A DNA stretch of 64,000 nt from Bursaphelenchus xylophilus (GCA_904066235.2 CAJFCV020000001.1:1736001-1800000); one strand, 5' to 3'. Positions 10,443-23,814 are shown, numbered from the stretch's first letter. Numbers and translations: made by a program. The notes: generated by a model from the sequence alone, not told the origin.

Positions 10443-10546
10443 CAGTCTGTCGGGAAAATAATGAACACTCTGTCGCAGCGAAAATCGCATCGCCGCAAAG
10501 TTGAATTGCTCTTCGACTCAGCGCTCATTATTTTCCCGACAGAATG
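10443..10546. mobile_element. Family A element, short copy
   Basis: A 104-bp copy with both TGTCGGGAAAATAATG-type ends, 117 bp beyond the NYN gene stop. It is the most leftward copy in the window. The internal segment is shortened. A lone left terminus (CTGTCGGGAAAATAATGAG) follows at about 10741. Confidence 0.85.
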
Positions 10547-12611
10547 AAAAAAAAAATTTGTCGATAGAAATTTGTAATTTTGATTGAAGCGCTGAATAAA
10601 TCCACAAAAAATCTCTTTTTCGATGGCAAAGGAAAAATGGCATGGCCAAAAAAATACGTTTTTTGGACTTATTTGTCCTGTTTTCTGTAATTTAAAGCCG
10701 ACAAAAATTGTTTCTGTTAATTGTGCCCGCTAGCTATTGGCCTGTCGGGAAAATAATGAGTTTTTTTTATAAAACCATTTTTTAGAGAACTTCGCCGCGG
10801 ACTTTAATGGTAAAATTGATGGTAAAAAATCAACGCTGATCTGACTACTCAACTTATACGGTTACTTTGACAACTTACTTGGTGCTATTTATTGACTTAT
10901 TGGTGAACTAACTTATTATATTATGTAACTTGCATTTTTTTCTTAACAAGCTTTTATCGTTTTCAATTACGGGTATTTTTGAATAAATTACTGTGCTGTA
11001 AATTCAAGGAGATATAAAGATTTTGAAAAAAAATTTTTTTGGGTCTCACCACGAAAATTTGAGAAGGCTAAAATTTGCCTTTTTTTGAAGAGGTGATAGT
11101 AAATTTGAGTCGAATCGGATAGAAAAACTGTTTTTTTGTGATTTTTGAGTACAAAATTTTGATTTTTAGTTATGAAAATCGAATTTTTATATTTTTTTGG
11201 CCAAAAAATCTCAAAAGTTTCTGCATAGTGCAAGCTAAAAAATTATAATGTGTGTTAGAAAACTGATTCTGTATTTCTAAGCACATTTGAGGCCTCAAAT
11301 TTTATTTTCCCCTTGAAATTTCAGGTCCCACCACGAAACCCTGACTTTTGATTTTTCGCCCAAATCTTTGCCACGCCGACCTTTCAAGATTTTTTAAGAT
11401 TTCCGCCAGATTTTTGAGCCCTTTCCCACCACATCACTGTAATCCCTCACCCCCATTTCCCTCCCTTTATTTTGGCCTTTGTGTCTCAACACGAAAACAT
11501 GAAATGCCGGAAAGCTTGGGGTTTATTCGACGGATGCTCTCGGAATCCCTTCGAATAAAGGCCCTCTTGTAACATTTGGCATTTTTGTGGCCCCGAAAAT
11601 CCTGTATCTTGGCCATTTTTGGGGGGATTAGGGCTTTGTGTGTCGCGACGAAAGCGCTCCACAAAGTTGCAAGCAGAAGTCGGGGCGGATTTCGGAATTT
11701 GTCGGTGTGGGAGTGGGGCTATTTACAACAAACTCGGGATTAAAACAACAGGAAGCAGCTGAAGGTGTGGGATATTTTTGCAATCCTCTGTAAAAATTTT
11801 TGTAAAGTGATAGCGCTAAAAATAAATGTAAAATGATATCAACAAAGTTTTTAACATTTATTTCGGTATAATTAAAAGCTGTGGTATAAAGGAAACGAAG
11901 AAAAAATGGGAAAATTGTACTTAACCGACACGACAAAAAAAAATCAATGGCTATTGTTACAGTATACAAAAGAAATGGGCGAAAATTGAGTATGATGTAA
12001 AGACGAAATCGGAGGTTGAATCTGCGAATGGAATTATAATTAGGTATTCTTGAAACAGTAACAAAAATTGTTTCGGTTAGGACAGTGATTGGGCTGGATA
12101 TTTACAGGTTTCCGGCCGGGAAATCCTCAACGCGCGATGCTCGGATTTTTTCGAAATTTTGTAAAGATAATCTACAGAGAGTGTCTTTCAATCACTAAAA
12201 ATTTTAGGTAACAATTTGCAGGGAGCGCTGAGATATGTGACTTTGAAATATATGGTCAAAAATGGTGACTAAAATATTTCTCGCTTATATCTTTTTGAAT
12301 TTTGCTTTTAAAAATTCATTTTTTTACGCACGCTTTACTACTAGTCTTATACAAGATAACAAAGTTTCATTTTAAAATTTGCAAAAAAAATTTTTTGAAT
12401 TTTCAAAAAATTTAGGCCAAAAAATCTCAATTTTTTTACAAAATTTCAGCTAAAATCTCAAATATCCTTCTAAAAATCCTAATTTGCCCTAAGGCTTATA
12501 AAAAATCCGAGCATCAAGCTTTGACCATTTCCAATGGCGCCACAATGGGTTAGCACCAAAACTGGCTGCGGAATTTCGGGAAGATCTAACAATATTTTCA
12601 ACATTAACACT
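10547..12611. other. Intergenic stretch between the NYN RNase and Sox genes
   Basis: The two genes are convergent. I see AT-rich sequence with many homopolymer runs and no supported coding region. A 113-codon minus-strand frame at 11628-11969 has no family features or splice context. Confidence 0.5.
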
Positions 12612-15600
12612 CTAAGAACGCCACATGTTGAACTTGGCGCCGTCCTGGTACATCATCCAGTTGTCGCGGTCGCCCATTTCCGGCTGCATGTACTGCTGCG
12701 GTTGTTGTTGGTAGTCGCCGGCGTAGTAGCTCATGCTGTTGTAGTAGTTGATTTGAGGCTCTTCCTGGCCATAGATTTGGGAAGATGTTGAGGATCCCGA
12801 GGACGAGGAGCGGATTTCTTCCTGAAAAAAGGTTTTTTTAGAATGAATATGCAAATTTTACAAATTATGCAAAGTTTACAAAATTATGCAAATTTCGAAA
12901 AATTATGCAAATTTTCGGTATAGGATTAAAAATTATGAATTTTTTCAAAATGAAAACAGCTCATCAGAAACAATATAATTGATCAAAAACCCACTCTCAC
13001 CTTTAAAACAGGCGTGCTGGGCATTTGGTACTTGGCCGTCATGCTGGCATTCATGTGATTCGGGTGCAGCGAAGTGTTAAAATGGCTGAAATCATCGTAA
13101 AATCCGGATTCCGGTGTGTTTGGTGCGTTGCGAGTATCGGTTGGGGAAGGGAATGCATGTCCATACATGGCCATCTGCTGATGTTGGTAGTCTGAAACAA
13201 TAAACCTTGATTTTCTGCTATTTTCAAACCGTCACACGGGTTTTAAAACCATCTTGTCACCATGCAATCCGCTTTTGGAAAATCTCGGACAGCTTTCAGC
13301 GTATAAAATGTCATTTTCCTATTTTTTGGGCCAAAAAGGCTAAATTTGGGTAAATTCTTACCGGCTTGAGCCATATGAGGTTGCGGCTGGGGTTGCAATG
13401 AGATCGGTGTGGGCATTTGATGGCTTTCAATGCTGAGCGGCGTCATTTGAGCTGCATTCTTGCGCTTCTTGGCCGCGGATTCGTCGTTGAACTGGAAGAA
13501 GGCTTGTTGTTGCTGTTGTTGGTAGATAAAGTTGGCGTCCATCCCGTTCTCGCCCATGAAGCACTTGTACTGCTTGTTGGGCTCGATGGAGGTGAGGGAA
13601 ATTTGTTGAGTCAAGGACCTGAAAGGGCATCATGGTTAATATCATTTTTGGATGTTTTCCACAATTCTAGTTTAACTTTAGGCCACAAATTTTTTCTACG
13701 TTGGATTTTTATCCTATCCTCCAGGTAATTGCTTTGTTTTACATTTCTTCTCCCCGTTTTAGGTATTCCTCCGAACGTGTCTAGTGTAATATCAGAGATC
13801 TGGTTTGTTGGAACTCCAGCGCCCTTTTAGGTATTATCCAGGTATGATAATACCTGTATTACGTCTATTCATGCTAAATACCACCGTTTAGCGCGGAGTT
13901 TCGTGGGTTATGGCATCATTTCGTCTCCTAGTAGGTATAGGTCAACGCTTTTTATAGATTTTTCTGCGAAAACGGAGGGAAGGATGGGTTGATGTTTGAA
14001 AGAAAGCTTGGCTGTGTAGGATGTTCTCTATCAGGTTGAGGAGTATTGCGACGCTGGTTGATGTGTAATTTCACAACGTTTCGTTGACATTCTACCTAAT
14101 TTTCGCGGGTCTTGACGCATCGACCTGAGGGATCAATTCGCGGGGCATTTCCCTCAAATTTTATTGTTTCTTATGCTCATAAATTTCGCTGGAAAACACC
14201 GACGCAATGTTTTTCCCGGCGAGCTACCCGTTTTTCTCGGAACAACAACATTTTTTTGCGAAAATCATAAGAGGGAAAACCGAAACCGTTCCACTTCGCC
14301 CGTGATTCGATCGAGATGTGTGAGGCGAGAAAGAAAGAAAAAATTGTTGTCGTATACGGGATAAACAACCGCGAAATGGAGTTCGCTTTACCGTAAAAAT
14401 TCCGACGGATAAAAGACGACCTTGAGCCCCGAGAGGTATTTTTTGCGGAAGGAGGCTTAATTCAAGACCTTTACAACGTCTTCCAGGAAGTAATAGAGCA
14501 TCTACATGATATTAGAAGGCAATTTGGTAGGAAAAAATGTTGTTTTAGGCTTGAAGTCGACGAAATGAACTAGAATTTTGTCCAGAAATCACAGAAATTT
14601 AATAAAAATGGCAGAAAGGCCAGTAACTCCTACCGTTTTTGTGTCTTTGCTCGCTCCTCATTGCAGTTCATGTCCTTGATGCTGGGAACATTCTTCTTCG
14701 GCTTCTTCCTTGGCTTATATTTGTAGTCCGGATATTCTTTTTGATGCAGTTGCCTCAATCTTTCCGCTTCCTCGATAAAAGGCCGCTTCTCCTCTTCGCT
14801 CAGCTGTTTCCACCGAGTTCCGAGCTGTTTGCTGATCTCGGCGTTGTGCATGTCAGGTTGATGTTCGCAGATTTTCCGACGTTCCGCTTGAGACCAGACC
14901 ATGAACGCGTTCATTGGCCGTTTGATATGGTTCGAGGATTTCTTGCAGTTCGTTGCGTCAGTATAGGGCGTCAGTGACGATTCGCTGACTTTGGTTGAGC
15001 CGAAAATCTCGCTAGGATCAAATCCCATGGAGCCGGCGCTTTGAGGTGAGGTCGAGCTGGACGTGTAGGTCATCTCGTGATGCTGTGTATGCATCTGCGG
15101 TGGCAGATACATGGCCGACGAGGTCGAGGGAATCGAGACCGATGTATTTGAAGGTGAGGGTGGGCTAAGAGAGCCGGAACGATCCGCCGTGGAAGGAGTT
15201 AAGGCGCTCAGTTGAGAGTATTTGCTGTGTGAGAAGGCTTGATCTGAAATTTTGCATGTATTAAGTAGTAAGTAAAACAATATTATAATATTCTTAGTGT
15301 TAATGAGTATACTGTATTCTAATTTAATTATGCCTAATCCCAACTAAATATTTATCATTGCTAATTGAAAAGACTTGATATTATGTTATATCATATCGTG
15401 TATCATTATATAGGGCATGATATCACATCGTATCTTGAAAACTTGTAAACAAATCTAAAGCTTCCTAAACTGATTGTTGATACTAAACTTTATGTAATGT
15501 TACTGTAACATTATCAGTAGTAGTGACTCTTCAGAGCCCAAAATAAACGACAACTTACTCAGACCGCTGTCTCCAGAAGTGTCGAACTTGTTCGGAGTGT

Positions 15601-16614
15601 CCACCGTCGTGGTGCCGGCGTTCGGTAGGCTCTGAACCGGTTGGGGGTGGGCCACGCGAAACGACGGCGGATAAAAGTAGTCGGGCGGGGCGTGGCTCAC
15701 CGTGCTCCTGCAAGAATTCAATATTTTCCTCCCAGGCCGAAAAAAAAAGAGAATCCAAAATACCGCGGCCCGAAGAAGAAACCGCTAATCCAGCGTTCGC
15801 GAAAATCTTTTCGGCCAAACGCTGGCCCCATACTATACATTCGGCGACACACCCCATCCCGCTAATCCGCCTTAATTTCGCTTGCAGGTTCATCCAATTT
15901 AAAGTGCGTAAGCGATTCTGTTTTTCTGATGTCAATGTAAATATGTGATGCATGCAATTATTAAGCAGCGAGATTGACGATTCAGCCGGTGCAAGCGTTT
16001 CGTTGCAGCGGGTTGTAAACAAATGCCGAAGGTGATTAGGGTTTAATGAGGATGCAACGGCCGGTTATGGTAGGATATCGGCTAATTATAGGACTTCTAG
16101 GGCTGACTGAGGGCCTAGCCTGGTGTAACATTCAAAAATTGCAAAAACAAAGTTAAACTGCCAAGTAAACTACAAATATAATAACTAAATGCATCTCAAC
16201 TAAACTAGCTGCATAAACACTAGTATGCGAATAGATATAATATGCTACTATTTAGCGTTACTTTATATCAAAAATTTCGAAAAGTAATGTTTTCAGCGTC
16301 CTTATGTTATCTTTTCAATGAGCAAACGCGAACAAGAAACTGAAACAGCGAGCTACAGTATGAATGGCTGTCTCTGCATGCTAAGAAGGTCCTATCAGAC
16401 CGAAAGTCTTCCTTCTAGTGCAATATAGAGAACTATATTTTTTGATAAGACCAAAAATTTAGCGGATTTTGCGTTTAGGACCATTAGGGAGAGCTGCTAG
16501 GTAAGTTTAATTCAAATTGACTTACCCATCCGGCTGATAATTGTCCCAGTCGTAGTAATCATTCTCTGACTTGATCATCCCATTATTGCAGTTCATTGAA
16601 CCGGGAATGGACAT
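12612..16614 (-). CDS. sem-2: SoxC-group HMG-box transcription factor (sem-2-like)
   Basis: Six minus-strand exons join perfectly in phase: 16526-16614, 15559-15707, 14634-15243, 13362-13618, 13001-13191 and 12612-12821, giving 501 aa. The HMG box (about residues 185-260) starts [14 protein letters not shown] and ends [14 protein letters not shown]. It includes [11 protein letters not shown], which is close to SoxC proteins (vertebrate SOX4/SOX11, C. elegans SEM-2). Sox proteins bind the DNA minor groove in the nucleus; SEM-2 promotes the sex-myoblast fate. The flanks are low-complexity Ser/Pro/Gln-rich activation-type sequence, with a Q-run near residue 315 and [14 protein letters not shown] near the C-terminus. 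The start at 16614 is the first ATG of an exon ([13 protein letters not shown]) with a good donor. Introns 1 and 3 are long (818 and 1,015 bp), the others 179-315 bp. The symbol is by resemblance; another SoxC paralog cannot be excluded. Confidence 0.93.
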
Positions 16615-18990
16615 GGTACCAGTTCAAGTTCTGGCCAGCTAGGGCATAAACTGAAAAAAATCGCGAGTTAAACTCTGTTAAAAAGTAATGCATTCAAATC
16701 ACGAGGAAACGGTAAATTAAGGTGTGGGTTGCGGCAAAAAAACTCAAATGATATGATAAAAAATAATAAAGTGACGTTTTGAAAATAGCAATAATCATAA
16801 TAGGGAGCAGTTTGGACCCCGATTTGTAGGCACAAATACGGTGGGTTGCGGAGGATCATGAAGCCGGAAATTTCGAAAATTTGGATTTGATTCAAACGTT
16901 CTAAACTTCTTTTCAACTTTTTGAAGATCTTAGCATGAAACATAACCCAAGGAACGACTAAGTAATAACGCTATTCCTCGTACTCGGCGGCAGTATCATA
17001 CTTAGAGGCGTCCCTTAACGGGTAATCTCCAAAGTCTAATCTCTTCTAGAACTCAAATTCTACCTGTGGAAATAGCGGGGCGGATGTTGTTATAATTACG
17101 CGTTTCCCGGTAAACTGACGGAATTTTTATGCTGGTGGGAGGGATAAGAGGTGAGATTATGACTTTTTTAGGGGAATCACGGTTAACTATATTTATAATA
17201 GACGGATGTAGTCGGAGGACAGTTGAAAATGGGATTTTTGTGGGTAAATAGATGGCAATGGGTTAAACCAGGTTAAAAATACGGTCAAATGTCTTAAAAT
17301 CAACAGACCAGTTTTTGCCTAAAGTTTTTTTTTGACAAAAAGGCACCTTTTTGGAGACTTTTCCCTAATACTATTGGCCCAAAACATCTCAAAAAAACCT
17401 CGCAAAACTTTACCCAATAAGAAGCAGAAATGGTCCTACAGTATCCCGGTAATCTCAGCCCGACCTTTCGCCACCAGTTCATCCCCATAAAACTGGCAAA
17501 GATCTGTTCGCGCGTTCCCAAAACGCAATCCCCCCTTATCAATTGAACGCTCATTTAGCACCCAAAATAAGCGTCAATTTTGCAGGTTATTCCAGAGATA
17601 TTTACCCGGCTATTAGCACGTAACAAAGCCCCTAGTTGCATATGATAGTGATATTAGTCTTGTATTTGTGCTGTGGAATGACCGCGAGGTGCAGCCTTAT
17701 CGGACAGTGGGCGTTTTAGGAAGATGGAAAGGGATGGATACAAAGGCGACCACAGACAATGATAAGGTGTATAGAACTATGCGGGAAAAGGGGTTTGCAG
17801 AGATTTTTGGGCTGATTTGTGGGATTTGGAGAGGGCTTATAGGAGATTGGACTGGAGAGTAATTGATAGGACAAAGGCTCATAATGGACTCTAAAAATCA
17901 AAGAAGATTTTTCCTGTCTAGAGTAGAGTTATTGTAGAAAGGCTTGTTTTTACCTATAAATTTTACTTGAGGACTTTACAGAGGTTCATTATAGGTATTT
18001 CACGAATCAAAAAACAGTAGAAAACTTGTGTGCATTGAACCCAGGTAATCCTCAATACTTTAAACGGGATTTTTTGGCAATTTTCCCCCTCTAGCCCAAC
18101 GAAAAGATCGTTCGTTATAGTCAGGTTTTCCCATATTAGAATTGAATCTAAATTTCCATGGTAAACCTCGTTAGGCTACAAAATTCAAAAAACGATCTTT
18201 GCTCACCAACTGATAAGCGCGGTTATTCTCCAAGCATTTAAATTTAGACATAACTCAAATAAGAAGTCCTAAAATTCAAATTAAACCAAATTGCCATGTT
18301 CGCCAAAGTTTTACCCGCCTCCAAACTTATCGCACTTTTAGATCAGCCTCACTTTCGCTGACCTATGTGTCAACTTTTGCCCCAAGCAATCGAGTACGTC
18401 ATAATTGATCAAAGTCAGGAGGGGTGTGGCGGAAAAATTATTCAAAACTCACGTCATTTTCACAAACAAAAACAAGAGAGAGTTCGCGAAAATGGGAGGG
18501 CGACCGGAAGGAGCCGGCTAGGTGTTGTTATGCGGAAATCAAAATTTTATGTTGCACATGATGTTTGCTGATTAAAATGACGATTTGAGGAAAAGCTGCC
18601 TTGATGAGCTCATTGGGTTTGAGTGGGAGGGGAAATAAGTCTGATTTTACCGTATTTTTGCTTGGAGAATAATAAGAATGACGTCATAGATAGTTAAAGG
18701 GCTTAATAAGAAATAATAAAGCCAAAATTAGATGAAAACTCAAAAAATCTCAAAATTCAGGCAATAAAAAACTCAAAACACAATCACGTGAGACATGATA
18801 GTCTCAGACGTTCCACAAACCCAACGGTCCCACAAAAAAACCTGAATCAACCCCCCAAAAGGATACTTTATCATTTACACTATCCGCAGGTGGCATTTCC
18901 TTTTGCGCGGCTCGAAGCCATCTTATAGCGAGACGGCTTCGAGTGCGTTAAGGTCAAGATAAATGGAGCAACAATGACAGATGCAAGTGC
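16615..18990. other. 5' flank of the Sox gene, no gene seen
   Basis: The stretch is largely unique with few mobile elements, unlike the DNA further right. It would contain the Sox promoter and possibly proximal enhancers. A purine-rich open frame at 17668-17862 shows no coding features. No TATA box could be fixed. Confidence 0.5.
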
Positions 18991-19034
18991 CCATAGGCGA
19001 TCGGAAATTTTCTTCCGAGGAAACGGGGAAATGT

Positions 19035-19190
19035 TGGGAAAATTGGACAGTGCAAATCGAAAAAAATTTTGTCGCTCTGCACAGTGCGAAAATTTAGAAA
19101 TTTTTGGAATTATGCACAGTGCAAATCGAAAAAAAATTTTAATTTTGCACTGTGCGAAAAATTAAAGAAATTTTTTGCACTGTGCGGGGA
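19035..19190. repeat. Cluster of GCACTGTGC motifs
   Basis: Four to five 9-bp odd palindromes of the form GCACNGTGC or its close variants occur within AAAAAATTTT-rich spacers, together with a repeated segment CAGTGCAAATCGAAAAAA. This is a dispersed cluster of the motif that forms the satellite at 55.4-56.1 kb. Confidence 0.65.
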
Positions 19191-20532
19191 TTACTGTAAC
19201 ATCAACCCCATCCTATTGGCCAACCAAATAAGGTGAAAAATCAAAACTTTTTTTCTACCAAAAATCTCATCGCGGAAGTTACAGTAGGCCGCAAAGAATG
19301 TGGAAAATCAAATTTTGAAATGTTTTGCGCGCGCGGTAACTCTCTTCCCATTGTCTCGCGTTTAATTGACTTTAGAGATTTTTTCACGGACAATGAGTAA
19401 TGTAATAAACGCGTAATAAGTTTTTACGGAATCTTCCAATAATAAAATTACCGGGTCTGGCCAAGTGCAAGGCTTTTGGCTGGGTGATCAACAACTAGGA
19501 CAGTTGTTGATCATTTAGGAGGAAAGTAGGTACTAAAAGTGCAAAATTTAAAAAATGGTAAAAATGGCGATTTCTCAAAAAAATATTCTAGAATTTATAG
19601 GGTGTCCCACAATTTATGGTCTACAAGGATTCTTGAATATCTCAGCTAGCCCTAGAAATAGCAAAATAAAACTTTCACTAGTCGATCTGTATTCTATAGC
19701 AATCACGCCTGCAAAATTTAGAGAAATTCTGAACTCTCTGCGTTCAGCAATTTTCATTTGAATCACTCTACATCAAGGGTCTACTACAACAATGAAAAGT
19801 GGTTAGATCGCTTACAATTCGTTGCATAGAAGCTTTTCATTACAATATAGAGTACTAATAGGCCAGTCTCGAGCTGCAATCGAAGACTACTGGAACAGTG
19901 AAGCCGTTGAAAAACTGTTCCAGTCGTCTTGCGACGCGCTGCAAAAGTATGGAGCCCAGTGCGGATAACTCGACTCGCTGCCTCAACCACAAACCCCGGC
20001 TTTTTTCCGCGACTAGGTCTCGAGGTGAGACCGAAAAGTGTCGCTACATGTGACGCGACCTTCACTTTCCTCCTTACTCCCCCCTTCGTTTTTTCGATGT
20101 CCTCGGGGCAAGAAGCGAAGATCTACTCGACGAATTACAGAATCCCGACCAACAGCGTCGAAGGAAGAGACGTATCCGGACGGGGCCCGCGGCGGGTGGA
20201 ACACGTTTGCACTCTCGACCCTTGCGCCCTCTGGAATCCGTCGTTGGGATCCGCGATGAAAGCGAAATTTTTCGCTTTTCGGGGAGGGGCCTACGCGCAC
20301 CCGCGCGACTGAGACCGCCGCGGAGGAGGGGATTGAGATGAAGACGAAGGTAGACGACGTTCCTCGACGTCTTCTCTTCCTTCGGCTTGACGCTTGATCC
20401 CTGAGGGTTAAGTGAGGTGGAAGTGGAAGTAAAAGTAATAAAGTTTTCAAGCAAAAAAAGACTGCAAAAAATGAAGAATTAGGAGTCAAAGATTTTGATG
20501 AGCCTTGGCAAAAGTGATTATTAGAAGTTTCT
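19191..20532. other. Noncoding stretch with a GC-rich island at 19900-20410
   Basis: Between 19900 and 20410 the DNA is strikingly GC-rich compared with its surroundings, and long frames are open on both strands at once (127 codons plus, 206 and 126 codons minus). Neither strand shows a recognisable domain or convincing splice sites. The island could be a promoter/CpG-like island, old coding sequence or a mobile element. The rest is AT-rich. Confidence 0.4.
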
Positions 20533-20692
20533 GTCAGTTTGTCGGGAAAATAATGAGCACTCTGTCGCATCGAAAATCGCATCGCCGCCGAGAAAATGAA
20601 TTGCGTCGCGGAGAAAATGAAATTGCTTTTCACTTCAGCGACGCGATTCGCGCAGCGACATTACGCTCATTATTTTCCCGACAGGCTGATAA
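20533..20692. mobile_element. Family A element
   Basis: 160-bp copy with left end CAGTTTGTCGGGAAAATAAT and right end TATTTTCCCGACAGGCTGAT. A GAAAATGAATTGCGTCGCGG segment is duplicated internally. Confidence 0.88.
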
Positions 20693-20750
20693 GACATATT
20701 CGAGAAATTTTTTATCTAGCTACTTGCGGAAACAAGCGAGATCTTTACTA

Positions 20751-20985
20751 CAGTGACGGACCTGATCCAGTGGCAAAAAACGTACCATTTTGCATCCAGG
20801 AAGTATCGAAAATGTGGCGAAATGCCTCCCTCTCGAAAAAACTCCGATTTCAAAAGCGCGCCCGCTCTTTTTGTGAGGAAGCCCTTCAAAACGATGTTTT
20901 TTTTCACTTAGAGAGGGAAGCATTTTGCCACATTTTTGATACTTTCCGGATGCGAAATGATACGTTTTTTGCCATTGGATCAGTT
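20751..20985. mobile_element. CAGTGACGG TIR element, right end lost
   Basis: It begins TA-CAGTGACGGACCTGATCC, with long inverted arms (AAAAAACGTACCATTTTGCA and its complement). The right arm stops at GGATCAG, where it abuts a fragment of the CTAGTCCGT/GCACTGTGC element, so the last ~12 bp are missing. Confidence 0.8.
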
Positions 20986-21085
20986 GCACCGTGCCATAGG
21001 CTTTTTTGGCTGTCGCCCCTGACTTTTTTCTGCCCAGTGCTACGTCAAAAATTACGCCAGCGACTTTACGGACGGATTAGGACGT
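20986..21085. mobile_element. Right-half fragment of the CTAGTCCGT-type element
   Basis: TTGCACCGTGCCATAGGCTT, then GGCTGTCGCCCCTGACTTTT, then CAGCGACTTTACGGACGGAT matches the right half of copies at 50813-51010 and 54316-54492. The left half is replaced by the adjoining CAGTGACGG element. Confidence 0.65.
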
Positions 21086-22297
21086 CGAAAATTCATGACA
21101 AAAAAACTATTTTTGTTGTCTGTAATTAAAACTTGTCGATTTTTGTCATCATGAGGACAAAGATGTAAAATTAGAACTATTTAATATATTTTCCTCGAAG
21201 ATTAACATTACATATAGCAATCTATTTTTTCGCCCGCCCCGATCGTTCTTCATCATTTTTCGTAATCTTTTGTTCACTTTTCGTCAATACCTGCCCTCTA
21301 ATCAAAACTGCTAAAAATACGCTCAAAACATCGGTATCACTTCCTCTCCACAAAGGAGGAAAAATCTTTTGACCTGCAGAAGAATTTCCCAATCCTCGAG
21401 GGGTTCGTAAACAGTTTTCTCCGCAACGGCGAATATTTTCGCGTCCTCCGCGCTGGCCCACGTTTCGCAAGCGCAAAACTCGGCCGCAGAGTGTACCATG
21501 TGGAAGCGGCGACCCGGCTCTAATCCCGAGTCGAAAATCTTCCGTGTGGATGGAAAATATATTGCAGTTGTGTGTGTGTGTGGAGTGGGATATCAATGCG
21601 GATTCAGGTTGTAATCCGCAAGGCCCGAAAAGTTTATTTTTGGAGAGATTTTTTGCTATTTTTAATCAATCCTGAAAGGGTTTGCTTTGCAAGCAAAACT
21701 GAGAGATTTTGTTTACAAAGACGTCAAAGATGCTCAATGAACCCTTTTGATACTTTTTCGGGATTAATTTTCTTTTCTTTTTCATTGCTTTTTGCTGTGA
21801 TGACAAAACTTGTCATATTAAGAAAACATGTCAAAAGCTCTCATTGATACTTTTTGATAGTTTCCCGGCGGTTTTTCAAACTCCTAAACAAAAGTCAGGT
21901 TCGTTCTGCAAAACGCGATATTTTGCGAAAATATTTCTACGGTAGAGAGTAAAGTTACCACAAAAAAAATAATTTTTTTCCGCCCGAAAGTGGCAAAGAG
22001 ACGGCCAAAAAGTGTTTTTTCTCTGGCCGCTCTCCGCATTTCGCGTACTCTCTCGACGGCAAAGATCGTTGAATATCTCGGATGCGCCTGCAAAGTGCGT
22101 GCTAAAATTTTCAGAGATTGATATGTTACCTATGCCCGCCCTGTGTGCAAAATTTAGGGAAAATCTGACCGTCGGACTTGGGACAATTCCAGTTTTTTAA
22201 AAAGCAGAAAAATTGTTAGAATTTATGGCATTTTGCGCCTTAAAAATCTTGGTGGTTTTTGGAAAACGCCGGATAAAAATCATGCATTTGTCCTAGC
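21086..22297. other. Noncoding stretch with a family D fragment
   Basis: A GC-richer block at 21230-21600 has a 124-codon minus frame but no recognisable domain. A family D fragment occupies about 21975-22195 (CTCTCCGCATTTCGCGTACT, then GCAAAGTGCGTGCT, ending CGGACTTGGGACAATTCC). No gene is supported. Confidence 0.5.
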
Positions 22298-22344
22298 GAT
22301 TTTCGATGCGACAGAGCGCTCATTATTTTCCCGACAGACTGATA
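22298..22344. mobile_element. Family A right-end fragment
   Basis: Only the right terminus is present: CGATGCGACAGAGCGCTCAT followed by TATTTTCCCGACAGACTGAT. Confidence 0.75.
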
Positions 22345-22696
22345 GTAAAACTAAGTCCAATCTCTCCTCAGGGTACAAACTTAATCTCCCCGTTTCTCTC
22401 CTCAAAAGTTTTGAGGAAGAATGGGAGCCATAAAATATCGCGTAAGCTCGCGCTGGATGATTGAAAGTGCATGAAAGTAAAAGTAATCAAAACGCGAAGG
22501 ATGAAAAAGAGCAACAGGTAAATCTTGTTACGACAAGGTGGAACAAAAAAAGCGAAGACAGTGTTATTTCGCTCGGATTAGTTTTATTGCAAAGGACTTT
22601 TTTGGTGGGAAAATTTTGAAAAAAGTCGAGGCAGGCAACGGCGACAAATCCTCTAATTTTTGGGAAGGAAAAAACGGTCGAAAAATCAAATTTTTT

Positions 22697-22850
22697 ATCA
22701 GTCTGTCGGGGAAATAATGGGCACAATGTCGCTGCGTCGATCGCTGAAGTGAAAAGCAATTTGATTTTGTCGCGGCACAGTTCATTTTCTCTTTGGCGAT
22801 GCGATTTTCAGTGCGACAGAGTGCTCATTATTTTCCCGACAGACTGATAA
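22697..22850. mobile_element. Family A element
   Basis: 154-bp copy with ATCAGTCTGTCGGGGAAATA at the left and CATTATTTTCCCGACAGACT at the right. Confidence 0.88.
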
Positions 22851-22904
22851 TGCCAAACTTGTAGAGAGTGCGGTTCGAAATGGCAATTTCTGACGGTAAA
22901 ATGC

Positions 22905-23306
22905 ATAGATTTTGATGAAATTGACCAACACTAAAGGCAATTTTAGTGAGTATGGCTGGGAATGATCGAAAAAATAAGGTAATCAGAATGTGATGAAACT
23001 TGGCAAAAATTAAAATTTGAATTTTCAAAGAGATATTTGAGATTTTTAACATGCTTTTTGCAAAAATCACCGAGATTTTTAGGTCGAAAGGTACTCAAAA
23101 ATTTTGAGGTATTCATTTTTCGACCTAAAAATCTCGATGATTTCCGCAAAATGCATGTTAAAAATCTTGAATATCTCATAGAAAATTCTAAGCATAGATT
23201 TTGCCAAGTTTCATCAAAATGTGATTGCTTTATTTTTTCAACCATTTCCAACCATACTATCTACAATTTTTCTTAATGTTGGCCAAATTTCATCAAAAAA
23301 TCTATG
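22905..23306. repeat. 0.4-kb imperfect palindrome
   Basis: CATAGATTTTGATGAAATTG at the left pairs with CAAATTTCATCAAAAAATCT at the right. The centre is near 23105, where AAATCTCGATGATTT mirrors its partner across ACTCAAAAATTTTGAGGT. No coding capacity is seen. Confidence 0.75.
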
Positions 23307-23814
23307 GATTTTACAGTCAAAACTAGGCCAAATAATGGGCTGTTGTTTGATGAAAAAGTCATTTGGCTTTTAGAATTCGTTATATACAGGCCATTCTATT
23401 TTTCAGCCCTTTTCAACCCTCAAAATTCCCCTAAATTCCTCTTCCTCAGCCCTCTGAAAACCCCCCTCAGCGATTGCGCAACTTCTCCAAAAACTTTTCA
23501 GCGGCTTTTTCGGAAAGTGAAAGCTCCAAGAAATCCCCGCAAAAATGCGCAGAAAAAGAGCCCCGCGTCGTATAACGTTTATAGCCCGCGGTGACGAAAA
23601 AAATCGAACGTGAGGAACGCTACAACCAAAAAAGAAGTCGTAAAGAAGGGAGTTGCGCAACGGGATTAGACTTTCCGTCTAGTCGGTCGATGGAAACGCA
23701 AGAGCCCTTAGCCTGTCACTGTGAGCGAAAAGAGGCGTCATCGCAACGAGTCTTGATGGTAAACATGGTGGAACTTTTGGGGGAGATCAAAAAAATCGGG
23801 TCTAAAATTGAGTC

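Noticed and set aside
11628..11969. 113-codon minus-strand frame between the NYN RNase and Sox genes
   Set aside because: Composition is that of AT-rich DNA; no homology features, no splice context, no conserved motif.
20013..20633. 206-codon minus-strand frame, the second longest in the window
   Set aside because: Overlapping open frames on the other strand, Arg/Ser-rich low-information sequence, no domain, and its 5' part runs into a family A element. Kept only as a GC-rich island.
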